From NCBI RefSeq assembly GCF_000429405.1, contig NZ_KE386900.1, forward strand, positions 54,515 through 103,682: a stretch of 49,168 nt of DNA, in the 5' to 3' direction. The stretch comes from Algoriphagus marincola DSM 16067. GTDB taxonomy: Bacteria > Bacteroidota > Bacteroidia > Cytophagales > Cyclobacteriaceae. Shown in pieces: positions 8,552 to 15,814 of this stretch (positions are counted from its first letter, which is position 1; each line of letters starts with the position of its first letter). Under the pieces are notes generated by a model, which did no database searches, was not told the origin of the DNA, and saw only the letters and a program-made list of their open reading frames with translations. A program made the translations under genes and the position numbers.

Positions 8552-8603
8552 GAAATACGGTAGAAATATAGCCCGCAGGCGGGCTGAAATAAATTGAAAT
8601 ATC
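8552..8603. repeat. single 40-bp hairpin repeat unit
   Basis: One unit starting gaaatacggtagaaatatag with the perfect stem AGCCCGC-ag-GCGGGCT, followed by tgaaataaattgaaatat as in the other copies. Confidence 0.85.
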
Positions 8604-8644
8604 CCAATTGAAAGGTAGACTCGTAAATCTTTTAGGTATAAAAA

Positions 8645-8674
8645 GTCAGGAGACTGCATTGATTGAAGCACAAG
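8645..8674. repeat. 30-bp exact repeat (copy 2)
   Basis: Identical over 30 bp to 7154-7183. Here it leads directly into a partial copy of the palindromic linker (cctaccacagttaggtaaat), and then into the 194-bp element. Confidence 0.8.
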
Positions 8675-8730
8675 CCTACCACAGTTAGGTAAATCTACCA
8701 GAGGTAGGTAAATCATGAGACTTGCGCTAG

Positions 8731-8924
8731 TGGTGAGGGAGACCTTACGCCAAGAGAGGAGATATTATCCGATAGAAAGCGCTGTAAGTGCGAAATGTAT
8801 CAGCCCAGTATGAGCGAAGCGAAACGATGAGCGAAATGCTGGGCAAAAAGATATACATAAACCAGCGCTGGCCCATAATCTTTGATTTGGAAACGGAAAT
8901 AAGATGCCAGCAAGACAGAGACGA
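8731..8924. repeat. 194-bp intergenic element (copy 2)
   Basis: Same length as 6947-7140, with scattered substitutions. The central palindrome CCAGCGCTGG is preserved. Offset between copies is constant (1784 bp), so there are no indels. Confidence 0.85.
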
Positions 8925-8933
8925 TATAAAAAA

Positions 8934-8985
8934 GAAATACAGTGGAAATATAGCTCGCAAGCGAGCTGAAATAAATTGAAATATT
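8934..8985. repeat. hairpin repeat unit with compensatory base changes
   Basis: Starts gaaatacagtggaaatatag. The stem is AGCTCGC-aa-GCGAGCT: both arms differ from the common AGCCCGC / GCGGGCT at the paired position, so pairing is kept. Confidence 0.85.
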
Positions 8986-9013
8986 TTTTCACAATAAGAC
9001 CCTTAATTGATTC

Positions 9014-9078
9014 AAGTCTCAGGACCTGCCATCTGTCAGGCAGGTAAACCTACCCCAGGTAGGTAAATGCTGAGACTT
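9014..9078. repeat. palindromic linker module (copy 2)
   Basis: Outer arms AAGTCTCAG (9014-9022) and CTGAGACTT (9070-9078) enclose CCTGCC-atctgtca-GGCAGG and a second small hairpin, CCTACC...GGTAGG. The order hairpin unit, agacccttaatt, linker is the same as at 6358-6500. Confidence 0.8.
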
Positions 9079-9135
9079 GCGCTAAGGTGTGCTAGGGTGT
9101 GTCCCTAGTCTTAAGCTAGTGTAACAAGGGAACAT

Positions 9136-9365
9136 AATTGGAATGGGCGCGTGGGATGACACAGCAGCGGGCCAGCGTCCGGCCTTGTGCGGTGGAAGCC
9201 TGCCTGGTGTCAGACAGGCTTTGCTGTGTCTTGACCTTTTGGTTCTTTTGGGTCAAGCCAAAAGAACGAAGAGAAAAGAGATTGTATTCCACTCAAAAGG
9301 TGGTTTTTGGCTTTTCCAGTTTCGAATCCAATAATATCCGAATTGCTAAAAAAGTCAGGAGACTT
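9136..9365. repeat. 230-bp structured intergenic element (copy 2)
   Basis: Constant offset of 2492 bp from 6644-6873, with no indels. The perfect hairpin GTTCTTTTGG-gtcaag-CCAAAAGAAC is at 9242-9267. It runs directly into the third copy of the ~80-bp element. Confidence 0.85.
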
Positions 9366-9437
9366 GCGCTAGGATTAGAAAATTCCCGGATTGAAAATCC
9401 TACGATATTGGATTCGAGATTGCAAATCTCGAATAGC
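9360..9437. repeat. ~80-bp intergenic element (copy 3)
   Basis: Near-identical to 7230-7313, with the intact terminal hairpin ATTCGAGATT-gca-AATCTCGAAT. It ends about 70 bp before the next gene. Confidence 0.8.
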
Positions 9438-9505
9438 TAAAAAATCCCACCTCCAAAAATATTTTTCAAAACACATTCCCTAGGAAGAAGATTTCCGTAT
9501 AGAGC

Positions 9506-10228
9506 ATGAAACCCCAGACCATGAAACAAGCACCTTTCCTCTTCCTGCTATTCACATTCTATGCATGCACGACAGTAAAACCTACTGGCACTGGCAGTTC
9601 GTCCCAAGCTTACTACCAAACAGACCCACCCATCACACAATCATTATTTGACGATCAATCCTCCACCATTTCGGAAGAAAATATCCGAAAGATTCTGGAG
9701 GGTACTTATTCCTTACCTGAGAACTTGCGGATTTCGCTTGTCAAATTAGAAAGCAGGCAAAATCAACGAAGCTATTACTGGAACAATGAGACCTATTTGA
9801 AGTCCCAGCAGGAGTACTTGGATCGATTTACGGAGAGTTTTAAACGATCGGAGCGGGTGCAGCAAGTATCGCAGATTCCCGACCTGCTGATCTCCAGCAC
9901 TCCAACTTTTACCAGCATCCGTGAGATAGCTGTGAGAACCCAGTCGGATCTGGTGGCGATCTATTCCATTCACAGTGATTTGTACTCCAACTATAAGGTT
10001 TTTGGCAAGGCTGATATCAAGGCCTTTGCTACCACGCAACTGATCATGATGGATGTAAGAACCGGCTTGATTCCCTTCTCGACGATTGTAACCAGGGAGT
10101 TCCAATCCAAACGAATGGACGGGGAATTGAATGATCAGGAAGCAAGCGAGCGCATCAAAAATGAAGCGGTCCTATTGACTATTCAGGAAATAGGCGAACA
10201 AATCAATCAGTTTCTGAATCAGAAATAA
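9506..10228 (+). CDS. hypothetical lipoprotein
   Basis: A 240-residue protein with a lipoprotein signal peptide: hydrophobic FLFLLFTFYAC with the lipid-modified Cys at residue 21 if the first ATG is used. A second ATG five codons in (9521) gives a more normal n-region (MKQAPFLF) and may be the true start. The mature protein is soluble, with a run of serine and threonine after the Cys and an alpha/beta pattern later (DLLISSTPTFTSIREIAVRTQSDLVAIYSI). It resembles the periplasmic or outer-membrane anchored proteins of unknown function common in Bacteroidota; no family is named with confidence. It stands alone, just downstream of the repeat block. Confidence 0.7.
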   Translation: MKPQTMKQAPFLFLLFTFYACTTVKPTGTGSSSQAYYQTDPPITQSLFDDQSSTISEENIRKILEGTYSLPENLRISLVKLESRQNQRSYYWNNETYLKSQQEYLDRFTESFKRSERVQQVSQIPDLLISSTPTFTSIREIAVRTQSDLVAIYSIHSDLYSNYKVFGKADIKAFATTQLIMMDVRTGLIPFSTIVTREFQSKRMDGELNDQEASERIKNEAVLLTIQEIGEQINQFLNQK

Positions 10229-10310
10229 AACTCTTGGCTAAACCTCGGCTGTTCGGTGGCTCCTGACGAAGAACCCATCATCGCCGGAAAAACAAAAATC
10301 CCTTCTTTTT

Positions 10311-10345
10311 GGTATAGATACTTAGTTTGAAATGCTTTTCTTTGA
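10311..10345. repeat. 35-bp direct repeat (copy 1)
   Basis: Begins ggtatagatacttagtttga and matches 11141-11175 with one mismatch over 35 bp. It ends 18 bp before the ATG of the DUF6090-like gene, so it could carry its promoter. Confidence 0.85.
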
Positions 10346-10363
10346 ACGTCAGCTAAAGGAACA

Positions 10364-10957
10364 ATGAAAAAAGGAAGTCCAGTTTTAGATTATTTCAAGG
10401 AAATCACCATTGTAGTAATTGGTGTGTTGATTGCCGTTTCTATAGGCAACTACAAAGAACAGGCGGACAATGAGAAATACATTGAAAAAACCCTTCTGGC
10501 AATAGAAAATGACATCAAGTCGAGTCAACCTGACCTGGATACCGTCTTTAATCGGCATCTTGAGCTTTTTGAAATACTTCGTAAGAAGCTAGAGGGAGAT
10601 GAGCCGATAGACCCCGAATTAACACCCCGTGAGTTGATTTCAGATTTTGGTGGATTTCAAGTGGCAGTCAATAAGAGTGTAAGCTTGAGGTTTTTTATCA
10701 ATCACAAGGCTGAGCTTTTGGAGTATGATATTATTTCGAAGCTTTTGGATATTGAATCTCAATCAGAATTACTCCAGTCCAAAACCAGAAGATTGACAGA
10801 CTTTGTCTATGAGGAGATGGACAAAGGTGGTGAGGAAGTACTTCTAAAGTTTGCGTATTACTTGAATGATATCCTAGACAGTGAAAAAAGCCTTTTGGAC
10901 TCGTATTCAGATTTTTTGGATAAAAACCAACAGAAATTGGAGACCGAAGGGCAATAA
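10364..10957 (+). CDS. DUF6090-like single-pass membrane protein, short form
   Basis: A 197-residue protein. A membrane helix at residues 14-29 (TIVVIGVLIAVSIGNY) is followed by a long, acidic, mostly helical region. The helix and the run after it (GVLIAVSIGNYKEQ) match the start of the larger DUF6090 protein at 28959-30275 (GILIAIQINNSNQKR), so the two are related. This copy lacks the usual FRKIRYELL segment before the helix and any C-terminal domain. The function of the family is unknown; members occur in multiple copies in Bacteroidota genomes. The gene is bracketed by two copies of a 35-bp direct repeat. Confidence 0.7.
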   Translation: MKKGSPVLDYFKEITIVVIGVLIAVSIGNYKEQADNEKYIEKTLLAIENDIKSSQPDLDTVFNRHLELFEILRKKLEGDEPIDPELTPRELISDFGGFQVAVNKSVSLRFFINHKAELLEYDIISKLLDIESQSELLQSKTRRLTDFVYEEMDKGGEEVLLKFAYYLNDILDSEKSLLDSYSDFLDKNQQKLETEGQ

Positions 10958-11350
10958 AGCCTAGCTACAAGATTGGCTTATATAAATCTCCGCTATCCTG
11001 CGTCTCCAGACGCTGGACTTTCCCCTGTGAATACTACATGGTTTAGGTTCAATCGTCATTTATAAATCCCTCAATTTTTCAAGATTTCTCTTAAAACCTC
11101 CCAATTTCCGCCCCAAAAAATCAAAAATTACCCTGTTTATGGTATAGATTCTTAGTTTGAAATGCTTTTCTTTGAGAAGAGCGAAGGGGAGGTTTTTTAA
11201 TGCTATCAAAATCGGGTGGATTAGAAATCCTGAATTTCGCCTTTGGAGGATTTGGGATAAAAAAAAGAAAGGTGGGTTTATACGTCCTAATCGGTGAATA
11301 AATGCGCCAAAAGCGGATAAATAAATGAGTTGGCACAATAAAAAACATAA
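10958..11350. other. intergenic region at the border of the AT-rich block
   Basis: No supported gene. It contains the second 35-bp direct repeat (11141-11175). Minus-strand open frames here overlap the repeat and show no family signature. Base composition becomes AT-rich from about 11.1 kb onward. Confidence 0.5.
11141..11175. repeat. 35-bp direct repeat (copy 2)
   Basis: Matches 10311-10345 with one mismatch (gattc for gatac). No DUF6090-type gene follows this copy; the next gene is the AAA ATPase at 11351. Confidence 0.85.
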
Positions 11351-12610
11351 ATGGAACGAATTGAAATCAAGGATTTTGGTGGTTTAAAAAACACCAAAAT
11401 TGACATAAACAAAATCAACCTGTTCATTGGAAAGCAAGCAAGTGGAAAAAGTGTGTCTATCAAACTGATGTACTACTTTAAATCTTTTTTTCGAGATTTT
11501 TATGAAGCAGCTGAAGATGATAAAAGCAAGCCAGAGTTAACAAAAATACTGATTTCTAAATTCGAAGAATATTTTCCAATTGATTCTTGGGCTGACAATA
11601 ATTTTGAAATTACGTTTCATTACAATGACAAAGAGTATTCAAAAGTATATAGAACTGGAAAGAATAAAATCAAATTAGAATTTTCGCCACTTGTGTCAAA
11701 GCAATTTAACAACGCCAAAAGACTAATTAGAGGAGACAAAGCTAAATTTCAAGCCAAAGATAAGTTTGAAGTTTATAGACCTGATTTCAAGGTTTTCGAG
11801 AGGTACCTTTCTTTAGTTCAAAATGATTTGGCCATTGAAAGTGGCTATTCACAAATCTTTATCCCTGCCGGTCGTTCCTTTTTCGCCACACTACAAAGTT
11901 CAATATTTTCATTCCTTTCAAATAACAAAGCTATTGACCCATTTTTAGTTTCATTTGGATCATTCTATGAAAACATAAAAGGAATTGCTTCAAGGGATTA
12001 TGGGAGAAGTCGGAATAAAGAAGAAAAGGAAAGGATAGTTGATGAACTTATTATTCAAATTCTAGGAGGTAAATATCAAAGAGTAAAAAGCAAAGACTAC
12101 ATTATTCATGAAGATAAGAGAAGAATAAATTTAGCCTATGCTTCCAGTGGACAGCAAGAAACTCTACCATTGGCATTAATACTTAAAGCTTTAACGAGAC
12201 TTTCTTTTTCAGGAAACGGATTAACACTATATATAGAAGAACCTGAAGCTCATTTATTTCCCTCCGCACAAAAGAAAATTGTAGAGCTTATATCATCTGT
12301 ATTTACACTTTCAAGATGTCAAATTCAGATTATTTTAACTACTCATAGTCCTTATATTATTTCTTCATTCAATAATCTATTACAGGCTGGTATTGTAATG
12401 TCTGAAAAAGATACCAATAAAGAGAAAATAGATAAAGTATTTAATAGTATATTTAGTATACCTCCTAATACACTTAATGCCTATGCTTTGGAAAATCAGA
12501 AATGTACAAGTATCCTTGATAACGAATATGAGTTGATTGATTCATACTACTTAGACAAAGTATCTGATATTATTTCAAATGATTTTGACGATCTTCTAAG
12601 TATAGAATAA
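11351..12610 (+). CDS. AAA family (ABC/SMC-type) ATPase, candidate defence protein
   Basis: A 419-residue ATPase of the AAA_15/AAA_21 type found in OLD, PARIS, Septu and similar anti-phage proteins. The N-terminal strand MERIEIKDFGGLKNTKIDINKI leads into Walker A GKQASGKS (residues 27-34). An ABC-like signature YASSGQQETLPL is near residue 258, Walker B LTLYIEEPEAHLFP near 290-303, and the switch histidine LTTHSPYI near 331. A helical insertion of about 200 residues separates Walker A from the rest. There is no C-terminal TOPRIM domain, so it is not a complete OLD nuclease. Its stop codon overlaps the start of the next gene (taatg), whose product looks like a small nuclease, so the effector is probably that protein. 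AT-rich DNA suggests horizontal transfer. Confidence 0.88.
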   Translation: MERIEIKDFGGLKNTKIDINKINLFIGKQASGKSVSIKLMYYFKSFFRDFYEAAEDDKSKPELTKILISKFEEYFPIDSWADNNFEITFHYNDKEYSKVYRTGKNKIKLEFSPLVSKQFNNAKRLIRGDKAKFQAKDKFEVYRPDFKVFERYLSLVQNDLAIESGYSQIFIPAGRSFFATLQSSIFSFLSNNKAIDPFLVSFGSFYENIKGIASRDYGRSRNKEEKERIVDELIIQILGGKYQRVKSKDYIIHEDKRRINLAYASSGQQETLPLALILKALTRLSFSGNGLTLYIEEPEAHLFPSAQKKIVELISSVFTLSRCQIQIILTTHSPYIISSFNNLLQAGIVMSEKDTNKEKIDKVFNSIFSIPPNTLNAYALENQKCTSILDNEYELIDSYYLDKVSDIISNDFDDLLSIE

Positions 12611-13020
12611 TGGAAGGCTGTATCATAAAGTGTAACGATAAAATCATAGTCTTTAAAGATTGTGGCAACAGTAGATGTGAAATGCGCTTTCTAAATCCCA
12701 ATGAGCGAGTAGTTGAAAAGATTAGAGTTGACGGATGCGCACTCAAGGAGGGAAAGAAATGTGATTTTATGCTTAAAACAGATTCTGATGAGAACTATAT
12801 TGAAATAAAAGGGAAGGGGGTTTTATATGCATGCGAACAGATTGAGGAAACAATTAAGAAACTTAGTGTGGACGTGAAAGGACATACAAAGAATAGTTTT
12901 GTGGTGAGCACAGGGACTCCTAAAGTCACCGGGAAAATACAAGTGCTGAAAAAGAAATTCAAATCGACATATAACAGCTCTTTAAAAATACAAACGAGAC
13001 AATGTCAAGTTGCGATTTAA
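12610..13020 (+). CDS. small PD-(D/E)XK nuclease-like protein, partner of the ATPase
   Basis: A 136-residue protein. The stretch CDFMLKTDSDENYIEIKGKG has the spacing of a PD-(D/E)XK nuclease core: Asp52, a beta-turn, then Glu65-x-Lys67, followed by an alpha-helix carrying a glutamine (ACEQIEETIKKL). The N-terminus has four cysteines (4, 8, 18, 23) and two more at 43 and 51, which might bind zinc. Its ATG overlaps the ATPase stop codon by one base (taatg), indicating translational coupling and probably joint function. I do not recognise a named family. The nuclease call rests on motif spacing alone; the alternative is a non-catalytic partner with the same fold. Confidence 0.6.
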   Translation: MEGCIIKCNDKIIVFKDCGNSRCEMRFLNPNERVVEKIRVDGCALKEGKKCDFMLKTDSDENYIEIKGKGVLYACEQIEETIKKLSVDVKGHTKNSFVVSTGTPKVTGKIQVLKKKFKSTYNSSLKIQTRQCQVAI

Positions 13021-13030
13021 TAATAGAAAC

Positions 13031-13102
13031 TGTGACCAACAATGCCTAAAAAATCATAGCTGCCCTTCGGGACAGCAACGCTTTTTAGCCTGAGCGTTAT
13101 GC
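13031..13102 (+). other. hairpin with UUCG-type loop, integron attC-like ends
   Basis: A stem GCTGCCC / GGACAGC with loop ttcg (13059-13076; one mismatched pair) is enclosed by TAAAAA...TTTTTA arms. Further out, AAC (13038-13040) and GTT (13096-13098) also pair, and the right end gcctgagcGTTATGC resembles an integron attC core site. Simplest reading: a terminator-like hairpin after the ATPase/nuclease pair. The attC reading is weak because the left core box pairs poorly. Confidence 0.4.
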
Positions 13103-13617
13103 ATAAGCTTATGAAAGAAGACAATCAGAAAATAGAAAAAGATGACAAACTACGTCCATTAATTTTTGCTTTTATTTTAATTGCATTAGTTTGGTCCGTA
13201 TCATATTTAATCGTTCGACATTATATTCCTCTTGAAAGTGACAGAGGAACATTTGGCGACACATTTGGTGCTATCAACTCATTGTTCTCAGGACTTGCAT
13301 TAGCGGGTATTATTTATACTATACTGTTACAACGAAAAGAACTGTCTTTGCAAAGGCTTGAGCTAATTGAAACAAGAAGAGAATTAAAAAGATCAGCAGA
13401 CGCTCAAGAAAAATCTGAAAAAGCTCTAACTGATCAAATTAAATCAATGAAGACAACTGCTAAACTGAATGCCCTAAATTCATTAGTAGATAATTTCGGA
13501 AAAGAAGAAGATGCTTTTAGGAAAATTGACATTTCAAAATCTAATGCAGCAAAACGCAAAAAAGAAATGTTCTTGACAGAAATAGAAAACACACTAAAAA
13601 CCTTAGAAAAACAATAA
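13099..13617 (+). CDS. membrane protein resembling N-terminus of putative abortive-infection (putAbiC) proteins
   Basis: A 172-residue protein with two membrane helices at about 22-42 (PLIFAFILIALVWSVSYLIV) and 60-78 (NSLFSGLALAGIIYTILLQ), then a coiled coil (RKELSLQRLELIETRRELKRS) and a basic tail. The block GTFGDTFGAINSLFSGLALA, followed by IYTILLQRKEL, is characteristic of the N-terminal part of putative phage abortive-infection proteins (Pfam putAbiC) and of many short Bacteroidota relatives. It lacks the large C-terminal domain of the long proteins. An ATG at 13111 (MKEDNQK) may be the true start, since 13099 lies inside the hairpin's right arm. Located just after the ATPase/nuclease pair and 2 nt before a second small gene. 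A defence role is inference. Confidence 0.65.
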   Translation: MHKLMKEDNQKIEKDDKLRPLIFAFILIALVWSVSYLIVRHYIPLESDRGTFGDTFGAINSLFSGLALAGIIYTILLQRKELSLQRLELIETRRELKRSADAQEKSEKALTDQIKSMKTTAKLNALNSLVDNFGKEEDAFRKIDISKSNAAKRKKEMFLTEIENTLKTLEKQ

Positions 13618-13619
13618 AT

Positions 13620-13823
13620 ATGATAAAGCAAAAAGTAGTTTCAGTAAACATTAATACAGCAGACGTTGAAAGAGAAACTGGTCATAAAGAGATTGAATTA
13701 AATTTGATAAACAAGTACTTAGAAGAAGGCTATCAGGTCGTTGACAAGTTTTCGACTGTGTCAAACGCTAATCAACTTTATTGTGTTAACCTGACTTTTA
13801 TTCTCCAAAAAGAAAGAAAATAA
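13620..13823 (+). CDS. small hypothetical protein
   Basis: A 67-residue soluble protein, starting 2 nt after the stop of the preceding membrane-protein gene and so likely co-translated with it. The sequence (ELNLINKYLEEGYQVVDKFS... LYCVNLTFILQK) has the strand-helix-strand pattern of small DUF4177-like proteins, in which a helix carries the motif LN-x-x-G-(W/Y)-x-V. That resemblance is suggestive only. No signal peptide or membrane helix is present. Its function is unknown. Confidence 0.6.
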   Translation: MIKQKVVSVNINTADVERETGHKEIELNLINKYLEEGYQVVDKFSTVSNANQLYCVNLTFILQKERK

Positions 13824-13989
13824 AGTCTATGCATAACAGCACCTACCCAAAAATGGCGGTTCAGATGTTAAATCAAGATTTGTACTTCTATCAAAGTTTC
13901 TGATTGATTAAAATTGAATTACCTCGAAATTGCAAATTTTGGTAGCTGGAAAACATTAGCAAATATTTTATAAATCTAAATCATACAAA

Positions 13990-14412
13990 ATGAGACATCT
14001 AAATTACCTTACGATTATTGCTTGTTTCTTACTATTATCTTGTAGTGGACAAGAGCAAAATTCAGGGACGAATGAACAAGTTAACATTGAAAACGCATCT
14101 CCAAAACAACTTGAAGGAGTAAAGTATGGGCTCAAAGACAAGACGCTGACAATTGAAAAATCCTGTGCTGTAAAATCAAAGGATTTCGAAGAAGTCTATT
14201 TTGTAGGAATAAAACTTAGTAACGGTGAAATTGGAGTATGGTCTATTGGTGGCAGCAAGACCAATACAAATTTTCATTTCTCTGTAAACGACATCGCAAA
14301 AAAATATTCTGATTACCCTCAAAATACTGAAAGAGCAAGTATGAGGGATCACGGAGCCCAGGAGGTTTACGACCATCTTGCTTCAACTGAGAATACCGAT
14401 ATAAAAGAATAA
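13990..14412 (+). CDS. hypothetical lipoprotein
   Basis: A 140-residue protein with a lipoprotein signal: hydrophobic YLTIIACFLLLSC with Cys18 as the acylation site, followed by a polar linker rich in Glu and Asn. The mature part has a beta-rich core (KSKDFEEVYFVGIKLSNGEIGVWSIGG) and a helical end. No family is recognised. It is preceded by 166 bp of AT-rich non-coding DNA. Codon use and base composition match the surrounding accessory block rather than the flanking core genes. Confidence 0.65.
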   Translation: MRHLNYLTIIACFLLLSCSGQEQNSGTNEQVNIENASPKQLEGVKYGLKDKTLTIEKSCAVKSKDFEEVYFVGIKLSNGEIGVWSIGGSKTNTNFHFSVNDIAKKYSDYPQNTERASMRDHGAQEVYDHLASTENTDIKE

Positions 14413-14485
14413 AGGAAAAGGCTTTTATAACTGCATCAAACGGTTTATAACTATGCTACCTAAAGGCTATGATTCGAAACATTAA

Positions 14486-14605
14486 TCTCTCCAAAAAATA
14501 ACCAAAGAAATTTGTCCAAATTGTGGAGCGAAAACCGGATTCGGTTTGGTTTCAAGCAATCCCAGATATGATGGAGATGAGGTCTCTTCTGTTAATAATT
14601 TTTAA
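14486..14605 (+). pseudogene. zinc-ribbon-like coding remnant
   Basis: An open stretch without a start codon reads KEICPNCGAKTGFGLVSSNP and continues to a stop at 14603-14605. CPNCG is half of a zinc ribbon. It lies in the 265-bp gap between two convergent genes and looks like the surviving tail of a decayed gene; it may equally be chance. Nothing else was seen in the gap. Confidence 0.3.
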
Positions 14606-14677
14606 ACCGTAATATCTAATCAGACTAGTTAAGATTTATCTTCTCAAAGCTAAGAAGAATTCTCATAAGATTGTTCT

Positions 14678-15814
14678 TTAGTTTGAAGTTTGAATTGTTT
14701 CAATCTTACCGTTTTCTCCAATGTAAACATATTTTCTAGAACTATAAACATATTGTTTTCTAGTTCCATACCTAGTTGTAGTTTTATTAATTCTTTTTGG
14801 ATTACCCCAACTTTCAAGAAGCATTTCTTCTGTCATGCCTATTCTTATTTTTCCTTGAAAAATAAGATCCGCATTAATTTTTCCAAATCTATTAATTAAA
14901 CTGGCTTGTCTTTCCTGAATTCTTTTTCTTTTCTCTTCTAAGTCTTTCTTTTTTCTTTCTTCGTTTTCTTTCCGAATTCTTTCATCTTTTATTCTTGTTA
15001 AAGAGTCACGAACATTATTCAAAGAATCTATTCTTCTTTTTTCTATAACTTCATCGCGGTCTACTCTTTCTTTTGCAACTTTATTTAATGAATCTATAAA
15101 AACCAAGTATTCTGATTTCTGTTTTTCTTCTAAGTTTAGTCTTTTTAACTCTATTGACTTCTTAAAATTTTTCAACTCTTCGTCATTTTCTATTTTAACC
15201 CTTTTTTGAAACCTCTTTTTTGAAGTCAAAAATCTTTTTTCATGTATTGATTTCAATGAATCTAAAGATTTATCTGAGTTTAACTTAAAATCCATCAAAT
15301 CGAATATTTTGGAAAAATACATCTCTTTATGCTTATGCTTCTCCTCCTTGGTTAGCTCACTTATATTTACATCAAGAGTTGGAAGTTGGTTTTCTTTGTT
15401 TTGAATTAATTCAAACAAGTATTTACTATTATCATTGACAAGTATGTGTGTTTCCTTAACCCACCCTTGGATGCTTTCGTATTTAATCTGAAATGATTCG
15501 AGGTTGAACGTTTCATAGCTGAACTTTTCTCCTATTATCTCCACTAGTGTTCCAGAAGACAATCTTTCTAATTCTTTACCGGTGATATCTGGCTTTGAAT
15601 AAACCGGACTATTATCAACAATAATCCTACCTTCAAATGTCCCTTTCTCAAATTTTGAAATTAAACTATCAATAATAGTTTTTTGAAACCTTCTTGTTTC
15701 ATTTAATAAAACTTGTCTTTCATATTCTGATTTAGTGCTATAATTTCTTACTTGTGCGAATGAAGTAATTTGAATCAAAATAATCAATAAGAGGATAATT
15801 GGAATATATTTCAT
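14678..15814 (-). CDS. secreted protein: SH3-like domain, coiled coil, BamE-like C-terminus
   Basis: A 378-residue protein. A signal peptide (IPIILLLIILIQITSFA, residues 4-20) is followed by an SH3b-type domain at about 64-125 (SPVYSKPDITGKELERLSSGTLVEIIGE ... GWVKETHI in outline) and a long charged coiled coil at about 190-305, very rich in Lys, Glu and Arg. The last 60 residues (IRIGMTEEMLLESWGNP, then TTTRYGTRKQYVY) resemble the SmpA/OmlA/BamE-like fold (GMT...WG.P), common at the end of Bacteroidota envelope proteins. It has the same architecture as the protein at 16451-17263 and is clearly its paralogue. Probably periplasmic, perhaps bridging peptidoglycan and another layer through the SH3 domain; this is inference. 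Confidence 0.75.
   Translation of the reverse strand: MKYIPIILLLIILIQITSFAQVRNYSTKSEYERQVLLNETRRFQKTIIDSLISKFEKGTFEGRIIVDNSPVYSKPDITGKELERLSSGTLVEIIGEKFSYETFNLESFQIKYESIQGWVKETHILVNDNSKYLFELIQNKENQLPTLDVNISELTKEEKHKHKEMYFSKIFDLMDFKLNSDKSLDSLKSIHEKRFLTSKKRFQKRVKIENDEELKNFKKSIELKRLNLEEKQKSEYLVFIDSLNKVAKERVDRDEVIEKRRIDSLNNVRDSLTRIKDERIRKENEERKKKDLEEKRKRIQERQASLINRFGKINADLIFQGKIRIGMTEEMLLESWGNPKRINKTTTRYGTRKQYVYSSRKYVYIGENGKIETIQTSN

Larger units (their letters stand above)
8376..9505. other. 1.1-kb intergenic repeat block, right of psd
   Basis: No convincing gene is present. The region is assembled from the same modules as 6159-7493 but in a different order: hairpin repeats, 30-bp repeat, 194-bp element, hairpin repeat, palindromic linker, 230-bp element, ~80-bp element. 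Components are listed separately. Confidence 0.8.
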
